NCBI RefSeq assembly: GCF_036227605.1
Contig: NZ_CP109487.1
Coordinates: forward strand, 5,185,001-5,249,000
Reading direction: 5' to 3'
Source: Streptomyces sp. NBC_01439
Lineage (GTDB): Bacteria; Actinomycetota; Actinomycetes; Streptomycetales; Streptomycetaceae
DNA length: 64,000 bases
How positions within the stretch are numbered: position 1 is the first letter of the stretch; each line of letters begins with the position of its first letter. Below are positions 1 to 9,297 of this stretch, piece by piece. Made by a program: the position numbers and the translations under genes. A model generated the notes under the pieces. The model did not search any database, was not told where the DNA came from, and was given only the letters and a program-made list of their open reading frames with translations.

Positions 1-1509
<1,509 letters not shown>

Positions 1510-1586
1510 CAGTTGCTCGCGTCCACTGTGTTAGTTCTGAAATAACGAACAGCTGTGTCAACACCAGCATGTTCAAATTTCATAGT
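1510..1586 (+). other. 23S-5S internal transcribed spacer
   Basis: A spacer of about 77 bp joins the 23S and 5S genes and is expected to be removed by processing. It is markedly more AT-rich than the flanking coding DNA. I see no tRNA in it. Confidence 0.8.
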
Positions 1587-1705
1587 GTTTCGGTGGTCAT
1601 AGCGTTAGGGAAACGCCCGGTTACATTCCGAACCCGGAAGCTAAGCCTTTCAGCGCCGATGGTACTGCAGGGGGGACCCTGTGGGAGAGTAGGACGCCGC
1701 CGAAC
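1587..1705 (+). rRNA. 5S ribosomal RNA
   Basis: About 119 nt beginning gtttcggtggtcatagcg and ending gccgccgaac, with the conserved cattccgaacccggaagctaag segment in the middle. Length and sequence are typical of actinobacterial 5S rRNA. It is the last gene of the rRNA operon and is followed immediately by a strong hairpin. Confidence 0.97.
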
Positions 1706-1717
1706 AATTATTGCGGA

Positions 1718-1758
1718 AGCCCCGCACCAGCCCTTTATGGGTTCGGTGCGGGGCTTTT
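1718..1758 (+). terminator. Rho-independent terminator of the rRNA operon
   Basis: An 11-bp perfect stem (agccccgcacc at 1718-1728 against ggtgcggggct at 1745-1755) encloses a 16-nt loop and is followed by a T run. It lies 13 bp beyond the 5S 3' end. Confidence 0.93.
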
Positions 1759-1838
1759 CTGCGTTCACCGGCCGGATCGGATGTCGGAGCCGGGAAACGC
1801 AGGTGAGCCGGTGATGGTACGTCGTTAAGATCCCGGGC

Positions 1839-2420
1839 ATGAGCGATGACTATGTGATCAGGGCCGTGCGGGGCGACGAGTGGGAAAAGGTCAAGGAGCT
1901 GCGTCTGGTGGCGCTCCGGGATCCGGCTGCGGCCGTGGCATTCCTGGAGACCGAGGAGGGGGCCCTCGCCCAGGGCGACGCGTACTGGCAGCAGCGTGCC
2001 GCGGGGGCCGCCGAGGGGCGGGGCGCCCGGCAGTTCATCGCCGAGGCCGCGGACGGACGGTGGGTCGGGTCCGTGACCGTGCTCATCGAGGCGCAGGGTG
2101 GCGCCGACTACTTCGGCGAGCCCATCGAGCAGCAGCAGGGCCACGTGGTCGGGGTGTTCGTACGACCCGAGCAGCGGGGGAGCGGGCTCGTGGAGAGGCT
2201 GTTCGACGCCGGGCTCGAATGGGCCTGGTCGCTGGAGGAGCCGGCGACCGAGCGGGTGCGGCTGTTCGTGCACGAGGACAACCCGAGGGCGGAGAGCTTC
2301 TACCGGCGGTACGGCTTCGAGGCGAGCGGCCTGCTGATACCACTGGAGACGGGCGCCAAGGAACGGGAGTACGTCTACGTGTCGGCGTCGGCTGAAAAGT
2401 GGACCAGTTTGGCCGGTTGA
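1839..2420 (+). CDS. GNAT-family N-acetyltransferase, C-terminus replaced by IS end
   Basis: A 193-residue single-domain acetyltransferase of the Gcn5-related fold, expected to acetylate an amine with acetyl-CoA; the substrate is unknown. The acetyl-CoA loop is visible as GVFVRPEQRGSGLVERL, followed by the beta6/alpha4 signature VHEDNPRAESFYRRYGFEASG. The body ends naturally after EREYVYV. The last ~13 codons (SASAEKWTSLAG) appear to be read from the left end of the downstream IS21 element, so the original C-terminus has probably been lost or exchanged. The enzyme core is intact and may still work. It starts at ATG 1839, 81 bp after the rRNA terminator. Confidence 0.85.
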   Translation: MSDDYVIRAVRGDEWEKVKELRLVALRDPAAAVAFLETEEGALAQGDAYWQQRAAGAAEGRGARQFIAEAADGRWVGSVTVLIEAQGGADYFGEPIEQQQGHVVGVFVRPEQRGSGLVERLFDAGLEWAWSLEEPATERVRLFVHEDNPRAESFYRRYGFEASGLLIPLETGAKEREYVYVSASAEKWTSLAG

Positions 2421-2442
2421 AAAGTGACCCGCTGGTGTCGGT

Positions 2443-3285
2443 TCAGTCGTTGTCGTTGACGGTGGGAACGCGGCCGAGTTCTCGTCCTTTCATGCGGTAG
2501 GAGTCTCCCTTGAGGGAGTGGACCTCGGCGTGGTGGACGAGGCGGTCGATCATGGCGGCGGCGACAGTCTCGTCGCCGAAGACTTCTCCCCAGCGTCCGA
2601 AGGGCTTGTTGCTGGTGACGATCACGGACGCGCGTTCGTATCTGTTCGAGACGAGCTGGAAGAACAGATTCGCGGCTTCGGCCTCGAAGGGGATGTATCC
2701 CACCTCGTCCACCACGATCAGCGGATAGCGTCCGAGTCGGGTGAGTTCGTCGGCCAGGCGGCCGGTGTGGTGGGCATCGGCCAGGCGGTCGACCCACTCG
2801 GCCGCGGTGGCGAACGCGACGCGGTGACCGGCCTGGCAGGCCCGGACCGCAAGTCCGGTGGCCAGGTGGGTCTTGCCGGTGCCGGGCGGGCCGAGGAAGA
2901 CGACGTTCTCCTTGCCCGCGATGAAGTCCAGCGTGCCCAGATGCGCCAGCTGCTGGCGCGTCAGGCCGCGCAGGTGGGTGACATCGAGTTCCTCCAGGGT
3001 CTTGACCGCGGGGAAACGCGCCGCCCGTACTCTCGCTTCGCCGCCGTGGGATTCCCGGGCGGATACCTCCCGCTGGAGGCAGGCGACGAGGTATTCGGTG
3101 TGGGTCCAGGATTCCTTGCGGGCCCGTTCCTCCAGTCGGCCCGCGGCATCCAAGAGTGCGGGGGCTTTCATCGCGCGGGCGAGGAAGGCCAGGTCGGAGG
3201 CGGTCTGCTGCCCGGTCCGCCGGTTCACTCCAGCCGAAGCGGCGGTGGTGTCCTCGGTGGTGTCGGCGATGGTGGTGCGGGGCAT
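2443..3285 (-). CDS. istB: IS21-family helper ATPase IstB
   Basis: A 280-residue AAA+ ATPase that assists the IstA transposase in target capture and strand transfer. The Walker A motif GPPGTGKT lies near residues 132-139 and Walker B LIVVDEVGYIPFE near 189-201, followed by the sensor region SNRYERASVIVTSNKPF. Length is near the family norm of about 250-280. Its ATG follows the istA stop by one base (TGA-C-ATG). A gaggtga ribosome-binding site sits inside the end of istA, which indicates translational coupling. It appears intact. Confidence 0.95.
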   Translation of the reverse strand: MPRTTIADTTEDTTAASAGVNRRTGQQTASDLAFLARAMKAPALLDAAGRLEERARKESWTHTEYLVACLQREVSARESHGGEARVRAARFPAVKTLEELDVTHLRGLTRQQLAHLGTLDFIAGKENVVFLGPPGTGKTHLATGLAVRACQAGHRVAFATAAEWVDRLADAHHTGRLADELTRLGRYPLIVVDEVGYIPFEAEAANLFFQLVSNRYERASVIVTSNKPFGRWGEVFGDETVAAAMIDRLVHHAEVHSLKGDSYRMKGRELGRVPTVNDND

Positions 3286-3286
3286 G

Positions 3287-4534
3287 TCAGATCACCTCTC
3301 TTCCACCGTCGATCACGGTGAACAGACGGTCGTAGGTGCCAAGCTCGCGTTGTTCGACTTCGACCAGCGGGCCGGAATCGACGGACCGGATGTGACCGGT
3401 GGGCCGCTGGTGGTGGTGTTCTCGGCGCATGATCCGGCCGGTTTCGGCGTGCTGGGGGTCGGTGATGGTCTGGTGGCGGGCCCAGCAGCGGGTGTGTTCT
3501 GCGACGATCTCCCCGCCCGCGGCCAGGACGATCACCTTTTCGTTGTCGGACAGGACGGTGACCTGGTGGCCGATCGCGGCCGGGTCGACGGAGTAGTCGC
3601 AGGTGTCGACGCGGACGTAGTGGTCGCGGCCGAGGCGGACCTGGAACCGCCACCAGGTCGGCGGGTCGGCGGCCGGGAGGGTCAGCATCTGGGCCCGGTC
3701 GGCTTCCCATCGGTCGGCCGGGCGGGCGCCGAGGGTGCGGTGGATCCTGCGGTTGGCGACCTTCAGCCAGGCCGTCAGCTGGCTGTTGAAATCGTCCGGG
3801 CCGCTGAAGTGGCGGCCGGGCAGGAACGAGGTCTCCAGGTAGCCGTTCGCCCTCTCGACCAGGCCCTTCGCTTCTGGATCGCGAGGTCGGCACAAGTAGA
3901 TCTTCGTGGCGAGCAGGCCCGCGAACGCGGCGAACTCGGAGGTCGGGCGGCCGCGGCCGACGCCGGCCTCGTTGTCCCAGACCAGCGTCTTGGGCACCGC
4001 ACCCCACTCGGTCAGCAGCCGCCAGTGCCCGTCGATCAGGTCCCCGGTCCGCCTCGAGGGCAGCATCCTCGCGGTGATCACCCGCGAGTAGCCGGAGACC
4101 ATCACCAGCACCGGCATCCGCCCGCACTGCCCATAGCCCAGCGGAATGTCCGCCTCGGGAAACCACAGGTCGCACTGGGCCAGCTCGCCGGGCCGATAAA
4201 CCGTCCGCGAGACCGGGTCGACCGGAACATAGGCCGGCCGGAGCTCGCGCACCCGGTCTTTGAGGATCGTCATCCCGCGGTCCCAGCCGATCCGCTCCGC
4301 GATCACCGTCGCCGGCATCGTCGGGGTCTCCCGCAGAAGCTCACGGATCTGCACCTCGACCGCGTCGACCGCCGAGCCCTTCACCGCACGCTCGTACTTC
4401 GGTGGCCGGTCCGTGGCCAGAGCCCGCTTGACCGTGTTCCTCGAGATCCCCAGATGCCGGGCGATTGCCCGGATCGGCATCCGCTCGGCCCGATGCAGCC
4501 GGCGGATCTCTGCCCAGTCCTCCACGAGGATCAC
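3287..4534 (-). CDS. istA: IS21-family transposase IstA
   Basis: A 415-residue DDE-type transposase. The N-terminus carries an HTH (IRAIARHLGISRNTVKRAL). It is followed by an integrase core with the first catalytic region (LAQCDLWFPEADIP) and a later LVERANGYLETSF stretch with the expected acidic residue. The C-terminal DNA-binding region is rich in H and R. No frameshift is visible, so with istB the element may be active. It starts at ATG 4534, 77 bp inside the right terminal repeat, and is the first gene of the IS operon. Confidence 0.95.
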   Translation of the reverse strand: MILVEDWAEIRRLHRAERMPIRAIARHLGISRNTVKRALATDRPPKYERAVKGSAVDAVEVQIRELLRETPTMPATVIAERIGWDRGMTILKDRVRELRPAYVPVDPVSRTVYRPGELAQCDLWFPEADIPLGYGQCGRMPVLVMVSGYSRVITARMLPSRRTGDLIDGHWRLLTEWGAVPKTLVWDNEAGVGRGRPTSEFAAFAGLLATKIYLCRPRDPEAKGLVERANGYLETSFLPGRHFSGPDDFNSQLTAWLKVANRRIHRTLGARPADRWEADRAQMLTLPAADPPTWWRFQVRLGRDHYVRVDTCDYSVDPAAIGHQVTVLSDNEKVIVLAAGGEIVAEHTRCWARHQTITDPQHAETGRIMRREHHHQRPTGHIRSVDSGPLVEVEQRELGTYDRLFTVIDGGREVI

Positions 4535-4662
4535 CCTTCCCTCCTGACCTTGATCACCAAGGTCAGAGTCAGATGAAGATCACCAAGTGGGTCACTTTTG
4601 ATACGCCGTCAGAGGGTCCGAGTTCAGCCGTCGCCGACACTACGTGCGGCCGGCCGGGCCCG

Positions 4663-4706
4663 GCGCAGGCGCGTCAGGCGCGTCAGGCGCGTCAGGCGCG
4701 TGAGGA
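4663..4706. repeat. 9-bp tandem repeat beside IS21
   Basis: Three perfect copies of gcgtcaggc occupy 4671-4697, with degenerate half-copies on both sides. They lie in the 183-bp non-coding gap between the IS right end and the cmdA stop codon. No gene is recognised in this gap. Confidence 0.8.
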
Positions 4707-4794
4707 AGGAAGAGCACGCTCCGGTGGGAAGGCGGCACGCGTGCTGCTTCGACACGGACACGTGGGGAACGCTCGTCGCCGGGGAGTGGGTCCT

Positions 4795-6294
4795 CTAGGT
4801 GAGGGCGGCTTCCGGCCAGCGGGAGCGGGCCTGTTCGCGGCTGCGGCAGAGGGCGAGCAGGGGGAGCGTTCCCTCGGTCAGGAGTTCCGGGAACTGGGGG
4901 ATCGGGGCCACGGCGGCCACGTCGTCCAGCACCAGGGTCAGTGGTGGGTCGAGCCGACCGTGGGATGACCGTGCGGCCATGCGGCGGCCGTGCTCGACCA
5001 CGTGAGAGGCGAGTGCGGTGAGCAGGGGCATCGCACCCGGGTGGGTGCGGGGATCCTCCAGAGCTTCACCCACCAGGTAGAGGGTGCCCCCTTCGGCGAC
5101 GAATGATGCCAGGGCGAGGGCATCGGCACGGTTCGAGTTGCAGGCCTCGCGGATGTGGATCGAGGTCAGGCAGGAGAGGGCACGGGCCGTCAGGTTCAGT
5201 GCGAGCTCGCGGCGTTCGGGGTGGGCGGTGAGGGCGCTCTCCAGTTCGCCGGCAGTGCCGGGGGCGGCCTGGGGGTGGGTGCGCAGGACGCGGACCGGTT
5301 CCTGGGCGCTGTTGCCCTGGGCCCAGCGGTGGAGCAGTTTGAACGGGCGGCCCTCGAGGGCGGCGGCCTGGAGCCAGCTGCGCAGGAGGGTCTCCGCGGT
5401 GTCGGCGACCGCTGCGTCCATGCGGGCCTGGGGGCGTACGGGGGCCAGCAGGGCGATTGCGCGGGCGGCGGCGGTGTCGCGGTCGGTGCAGCCCTCGGCC
5501 GGGTTCCAGTGCATGCGGGCCGGGGTGTCGCACAGGTGGGAGGGGTCGTAGAGGAGGACCGGGCCGAGTTTGGCGCGGGCGTCCTTGGTTTCGGCCCAGA
5601 GGGTGGGGGAGGAGGTGACGACGAGCGCCGCCCCCTCGACTTCGCCGATGCGGTGGGCCGCGGCGCGCAGGCGGTCGTTCGGGCCGCCGTACGCGATCCC
5701 GTTCGCTGCCGTATCGGTGGGCGTGAGGGTGGTGGCGGTGGCGGCCGGCCGGGGGGCGTAGCCGAAGCCGTAGCGGTAGGCCTCGTCCGCCGGGGCGGTG
5801 GCGGCTGGTGCGGTGGCCGCTGGTGCGGGCGAGCCGCTGGGGGTGCTGCCCCCGGACCCCCGCGCCTCAAATGCCGGCGGGGCTGGATGTGCTGGTGCCG
5901 GTGCGGGGACCTGTGCCGCCTGCTTGGCCAGGGCGCGGCGGGATTTGGTGCGGGCGATCACGCCGATGGCGAAGACGGTGAGTACGAACATCACCAGGAG
6001 TTGGCTGACGAACAGGCCCCAGAACAGGCCCCAGCCCGACAGGGCTGCCGGGTCGGTGTCCGGCCAGGCGGCGGGGATGTCGTGCGGTTGCGCTATCAGG
6101 GCGCGGACGGCTCCCGGGGTCCGGGTGAAGGTGACGGTGTCGGGCCAGGTGCCGTTCGCGAAGAGGGCCGCGAGGCCGGTGGCCGACCAGACGAGGACGG
6201 CGAGGCCCAGGAGGAAGGCCAGGAGGCCGACCAGGAGGCCGTCCGGGATGCCGCCGCCGCGTGCGGGGGGCTCCGTACGTCGTGCCTCGTGCAT
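4795..6294 (-). CDS. cmdA: VirD4/TraG-like membrane protein lacking a P-loop (CmdA)
   Basis: 499 residues. Two N-terminal membrane segments (about residues 20-42 and 85-107) are followed by a Pro/Ala/Gly-rich linker. A C-terminal domain then resembles type IV coupling proteins: ALVVTSSPTLWAETKDARAKLGPVLLYDP, then MHWNPAEG, and a Walker-B-like LTLVLDDVAAVAPIP near the C-terminus. The expected Walker A (GxGKT), normally just before ALVVTS, is not visible; NDRLRAAAHRIGEVEG stands there. ATP hydrolysis is therefore doubtful. It starts at ATG 6294, 2 bp after the cmdB stop, and is last in the six-gene leftward operon. The symbol follows gene order in S. coelicolor (SCO4126), recalled, not searched. 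The linker contains an in-frame Streptomyces repeat element. Confidence 0.8.
   Translation of the reverse strand: MHEARRTEPPARGGGIPDGLLVGLLAFLLGLAVLVWSATGLAALFANGTWPDTVTFTRTPGAVRALIAQPHDIPAAWPDTDPAALSGWGLFWGLFVSQLLVMFVLTVFAIGVIARTKSRRALAKQAAQVPAPAPAHPAPPAFEARGSGGSTPSGSPAPAATAPAATAPADEAYRYGFGYAPRPAATATTLTPTDTAANGIAYGGPNDRLRAAAHRIGEVEGAALVVTSSPTLWAETKDARAKLGPVLLYDPSHLCDTPARMHWNPAEGCTDRDTAAARAIALLAPVRPQARMDAAVADTAETLLRSWLQAAALEGRPFKLLHRWAQGNSAQEPVRVLRTHPQAAPGTAGELESALTAHPERRELALNLTARALSCLTSIHIREACNSNRADALALASFVAEGGTLYLVGEALEDPRTHPGAMPLLTALASHVVEHGRRMAARSSHGRLDPPLTLVLDDVAAVAPIPQFPELLTEGTLPLLALCRSREQARSRWPEAALT
5838..5886. repeat. Streptomyces GC-rich palindromic repeat inside cmdA
   Basis: The stretch carries the same core as the intergenic copies at 13498 and 33493: gctgcccccggac followed by gcgcctcaaatgccggcggggctgg. 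Here it lies in frame inside cmdA and encodes the APPAFEARGSGG part of the linker. Confidence 0.8.
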
Positions 6295-6296
6295 GG

Positions 6297-7715
6297 TCAG
6301 GCCACCGTGGTCGCGGATCCGGGACCGCCGCCGCGGCGGCGTTCGATGGACAGGGCCCGTTCCTCCGCCTCCAGTTCGGCGGCGAGCAGGTCGGCGGGGA
6401 GGTGGCTGGGGGTGGAGGACTCGGTCATGGCGCGGTCGGTGAAGACGAGGGGGCGTTCGGCTTCGGTGATCAGGTGTTTGACCACCTGGACGTTGCCGTT
6501 GACGTCCCAGACCGCGATGCCGGGGGTGAGGGTCGGGATGATTTCCACCGCCCAGCGCGGGAGGCCCAGTACGCGGCCGGTGGCGCGGGCCTCGTCCGCC
6601 TTCTGGGCGTAGATCGTTCTGGTCGAGGCCATCTTGAGGATGGCCGCGGCTTCGCGTGCGGCGGCGCCGTCGACGACGTCGGAGAGGTGGTGGACGACGG
6701 CGACGAAGGACAGGCCGAGGCGGCGGCCGAACTTCAGCAGGCGCTGGAACAGCTGGGCGACGAAGGGACTGTTGATGATGTGCCAGGCCTCCTCGACGAG
6801 GAAGATGCGCTTCTTCCGGTCGGGGCGGATCCAGGTGTGCTCGAGCCAGACGCCGACGATCGCCATGAGGATCGGCATCGCGATGGAGTTGCGGTCGATG
6901 TGGGAGAGGTCGAAGACGATGAGGGGCGCGTCGAGGTCGATGCCGACGGTGGTGGGGCCGTCGAACATGCCGCGCAGGTCGCCGTCGACGAGTCGGTCGA
7001 TGACGAGCGCGACGTCGAGGCCCCAGGCCCGGACATCGTCTATGTCGACGTTCATGGCGAGGGCGGATTCGGCCTCGGGGTGGCGCAGTTGCTCGACGAT
7101 GTCGGTGAGGACGGGCTGGCGGTCGCGGATGGTGTCGACGACGTAGGCGTGCGCGACCTTGAGGGCGAAGCCGGCGCGCTCGTCGAGGCCGTGGCCCATG
7201 GCCACCTCGATGATGGTCCGGAGCAGCGCGAGCTGGCCGGTCGCGGTGATGGCCGGGTCGAGGGGGTTGAGGCGGATCCCGTCGTCGTTGGCGGCGATGG
7301 GGTCCAGGCGGATGGGGGTTATCCCCAGCTGCTGGGCGATCAGGTTCCATTCGCCGACGCCGTCCTCGCCCTGGGCGTCGAGGACGACGACCTGGCGGTC
7401 CTTGAAGCGGAGCTGGCGCAGGACGTAGGTCTTTTCGAGGGCTGACTTTCCGTTTCCGGATTCGCCGAGGACCAGCCAGTGGGGGGCCGGGAGCTGCTGG
7501 CCGTACAGCTGGAAGGGGTCGTAGATGTAGCCCTTGCCGCTGTAGACCTCGCGGCCGATGATGACACCGGAGTCGCCGAGGCCGGGGGCCGCGGTGGGCA
7601 GGTAGACGGCTTGCGCCTGCCCGGTGGAGGTGCGTACGGGCAGGCGCGTGGTTTCGACTTTGCCGAAGAGGAAGCTGGTGAAGGCGTCCGTCAGGGCGGA
7701 CATGGGATCTCGCAT
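6297..7715 (-). CDS. cmdB: VirB4-type conjugation/secretion ATPase (CmdB)
   Basis: 472 residues. This is a cytoplasmic-face ATPase of the VirB4/TraC/HerA class, expected to power assembly or transport by a type IV secretion-like channel. Walker A is GESGNGKS (about residues 84-91). Walker B is IFLVEEAW, followed by HIINSPFVAQLFQRLLKFGRR and the late ARATGRVLGLPRWAVEIIPTLTPG region typical of VirB4 proteins. ATG 7715 was chosen; GTG 7724 upstream (MPPMRDPM) is possible and lies almost on top of the ggaggg ribosome-binding site. Neighbours are cmdC (stop 7735) and cmdA. From memory, S. coelicolor CmdB is described as a membrane-located ATP/GTP-binding protein whose loss affects differentiation. 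Confidence 0.87.
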   Translation of the reverse strand: MRDPMSALTDAFTSFLFGKVETTRLPVRTSTGQAQAVYLPTAAPGLGDSGVIIGREVYSGKGYIYDPFQLYGQQLPAPHWLVLGESGNGKSALEKTYVLRQLRFKDRQVVVLDAQGEDGVGEWNLIAQQLGITPIRLDPIAANDDGIRLNPLDPAITATGQLALLRTIIEVAMGHGLDERAGFALKVAHAYVVDTIRDRQPVLTDIVEQLRHPEAESALAMNVDIDDVRAWGLDVALVIDRLVDGDLRGMFDGPTTVGIDLDAPLIVFDLSHIDRNSIAMPILMAIVGVWLEHTWIRPDRKKRIFLVEEAWHIINSPFVAQLFQRLLKFGRRLGLSFVAVVHHLSDVVDGAAAREAAAILKMASTRTIYAQKADEARATGRVLGLPRWAVEIIPTLTPGIAVWDVNGNVQVVKHLITEAERPLVFTDRAMTESSTPSHLPADLLAAELEAEERALSIERRRGGGPGSATTVA

Positions 7716-7734
7716 GGGCGGCACTTCCCTCCAG

Positions 7735-9297
7735 CTAGCGTCGGATGCCGGTGGCGAACGGCAAGGTGTTGACGAAGGCGCGGTGGTGCTCGCGGTCGCA
7801 CCATTCCAACTTCAGGTAGGACTTGCCGGCGGAGGCGCGGATCGTCCGCTTGTCGCGGGCGAGGGCCTCCGGCGAACGCGAGGACACCGTGATGTACCCG
7901 ACGAGGTTGACTCCCGCCGCACCGCTGGCGAGATCTTCACCTCTTTGGTCGAGCCGGCCGTGCGCGGCGATGTCGCGGGGGTCGACGGTCCGGTTCATTT
8001 TGGCGGCTCGGGAGGCGTCGGCCTCGTCGTTGGTCTTCTCGGTGAGCATGCGCTCGATGGCGACCTCGGTGGGCTCCAGGTCCATGGTGACGGCGACCGT
8101 ACGGATCACGTCCGGGGTGTGGACGAGCAGTGGGGCGAGGAAGTTGACGCCGACGGGCGTCATCGGCCATTCCTTGACCCAGGCGGTGGCGTGGCACCAG
8201 GGGGCGCGGGTGGAGGATTCGCGGGTCTTGGCCTGGAGGAAGGTGGGCTCGACGGCGTCGAGCTCGGCGGGCCAGGCGTTGCGCTTGGTCATGGCCTGGA
8301 TGTGGTCGATGGGGTGGTCCGGGTCGTACATGGAGTGCACGAGGGAGGAGAGGCGGCCCTGGCCGAGGGGCTGGCGGACGCGGATGTCGGCCTCGGCGAG
8401 GCGGGCGCAGATGTCGGTGAGTTCGCGGGCCATGACGATGGCGAGGCCGGTGTCGCGGTCGATCTTGCGGCCCTTGTGGGGGGTGCCGGCGCGGGCGATG
8501 GCGTTGGCCTCGGCGGCGAGTTCGCGCGTGTAGTGCATGCAGGCGACGAGGTACGCGCGGTGCTGCTCGGAGGAGGTGGACACCATCGACTGGAGCTGGT
8601 CGTAGGAGTCGCGGAGCCAGCCGGGGGCCTGGGTGTCGCCGCGCTGGGCGACGTCCTTGGCGTGCGCGTCGGGGTCGGCGGGGAGGGTGCGGGCGAGCAT
8701 CTGGAGGCGGGTGACGAAGCCGTCGCCGTTGGCCACGTGCTTGAGGAGGGTGCCGAAGCGGTCGACGAGGGCTTCTTGGTCCTCGCTGTCGCGCAGGCCG
8801 ACGCCGGGGCCCTCGATCTCGATGGCGGCGGTGACGGTGCGGCGGTCCGCGTGGAGGAGGACGGCGATCTCGTCGGGGCCGAAGGGGGCGGCGAGCCAGT
8901 TGATGCGGCCGATGCCGGGGGGCGGGCCGACCTCGACCTCGCGGCCGTCGGAGCCGCGGATGCCGGCTTCCATGGCGCCCGAGCGGTAGGTCGTACCGCG
9001 GCGCAGGGTCCGCTTGTAGCTGCGGTTGATCTCGAACCAGCGGTAGAAGGTGCGGCCCTTGTACGGGACGTACACGGCGGCGAGCGCGACCATGGGGAAG
9101 CCGGCGAGGCTGACGATGCGCAGGGTGAGGTCGGGGACGAGCAGTCCGCTCATCATGCCGAGGAACGCCCCGGCGATGATCAGGGCGATCTCGCCAGTCT
9201 CGCGGTTCTTGCCGACGATCGCGTTCGGCCGGGCGCGGCCGATGAGATACGTGCGGCGGGGCGCGACCGGGTGCAGCTGGTGGGACTGGGTCGTCAA
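7735..9297 (-). CDS. cmdC: SCO6880-family type IV secretion-like membrane protein (CmdC)
   Basis: 520 residues of the SCO6880 family. Two adjacent transmembrane helices near residues 38-82 (IALIIAGAFLGMMSGL and IVSLAGFPMVALAAVYV) recall VirB3/PrgI proteins. A long cytoplasmic domain without a P-loop follows, resembling the N-terminal half of VirB4. The split into CmdC plus CmdB may therefore reconstitute a VirB3-VirB4 unit (inference). Translation starts at TTG 9297. An in-frame stop lies just upstream, and a ggaggtga ribosome-binding site precedes TTG by about 8 bp. TTG overlaps the cmdD stop as TTGA, so the two genes are translationally coupled. Confidence 0.85.
   Translation of the reverse strand: MTTQSHQLHPVAPRRTYLIGRARPNAIVGKNRETGEIALIIAGAFLGMMSGLLVPDLTLRIVSLAGFPMVALAAVYVPYKGRTFYRWFEINRSYKRTLRRGTTYRSGAMEAGIRGSDGREVEVGPPPGIGRINWLAAPFGPDEIAVLLHADRRTVTAAIEIEGPGVGLRDSEDQEALVDRFGTLLKHVANGDGFVTRLQMLARTLPADPDAHAKDVAQRGDTQAPGWLRDSYDQLQSMVSTSSEQHRAYLVACMHYTRELAAEANAIARAGTPHKGRKIDRDTGLAIVMARELTDICARLAEADIRVRQPLGQGRLSSLVHSMYDPDHPIDHIQAMTKRNAWPAELDAVEPTFLQAKTRESSTRAPWCHATAWVKEWPMTPVGVNFLAPLLVHTPDVIRTVAVTMDLEPTEVAIERMLTEKTNDEADASRAAKMNRTVDPRDIAAHGRLDQRGEDLASGAAGVNLVGYITVSSRSPEALARDKRTIRASAGKSYLKLEWCDREHHRAFVNTLPFATGIRR

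Larger units (their letters stand above)
2380..4611 (-). mobile_element. IS21-family insertion sequence (istA-istB)
   Basis: The element carries the two diagnostic IS21 genes istA and istB in one minus-strand operon. Its ends can be aligned as related terminal inverted repeats. The left end reads tgtcggcgtcggctgaaaag from 2380. The right end, read inward from 4611, is tgacggcgtatcaaaagtga. The left end also has a second internal copy of the gaaaagtg motif near 2419, as is usual for multiply repeated IS21 ends. Both termini are TG...CA. The 4-8 bp target duplication expected for the family is not visible, so the exact borders, or its status as a simple fresh insertion, are uncertain. Confidence 0.8.

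Noticed and set aside
1510..1586. tRNA gene in the rRNA spacer or after the 5S gene
   Set aside because: No cloverleaf or CCA-type end is visible; none was found elsewhere in the window either.
2380..4611. Target-site duplication flanking the IS21 element
   Set aside because: Bases outside the two proposed ends do not match, so no duplication is reported.
4795..7350. An 851-codon minus-strand frame covering cmdA and much of cmdB
   Set aside because: Its first ~350 codons are an Arg/Pro/His-rich shadow of cmdB; only the part from ATG 6294 (cmdA) is protein-like.
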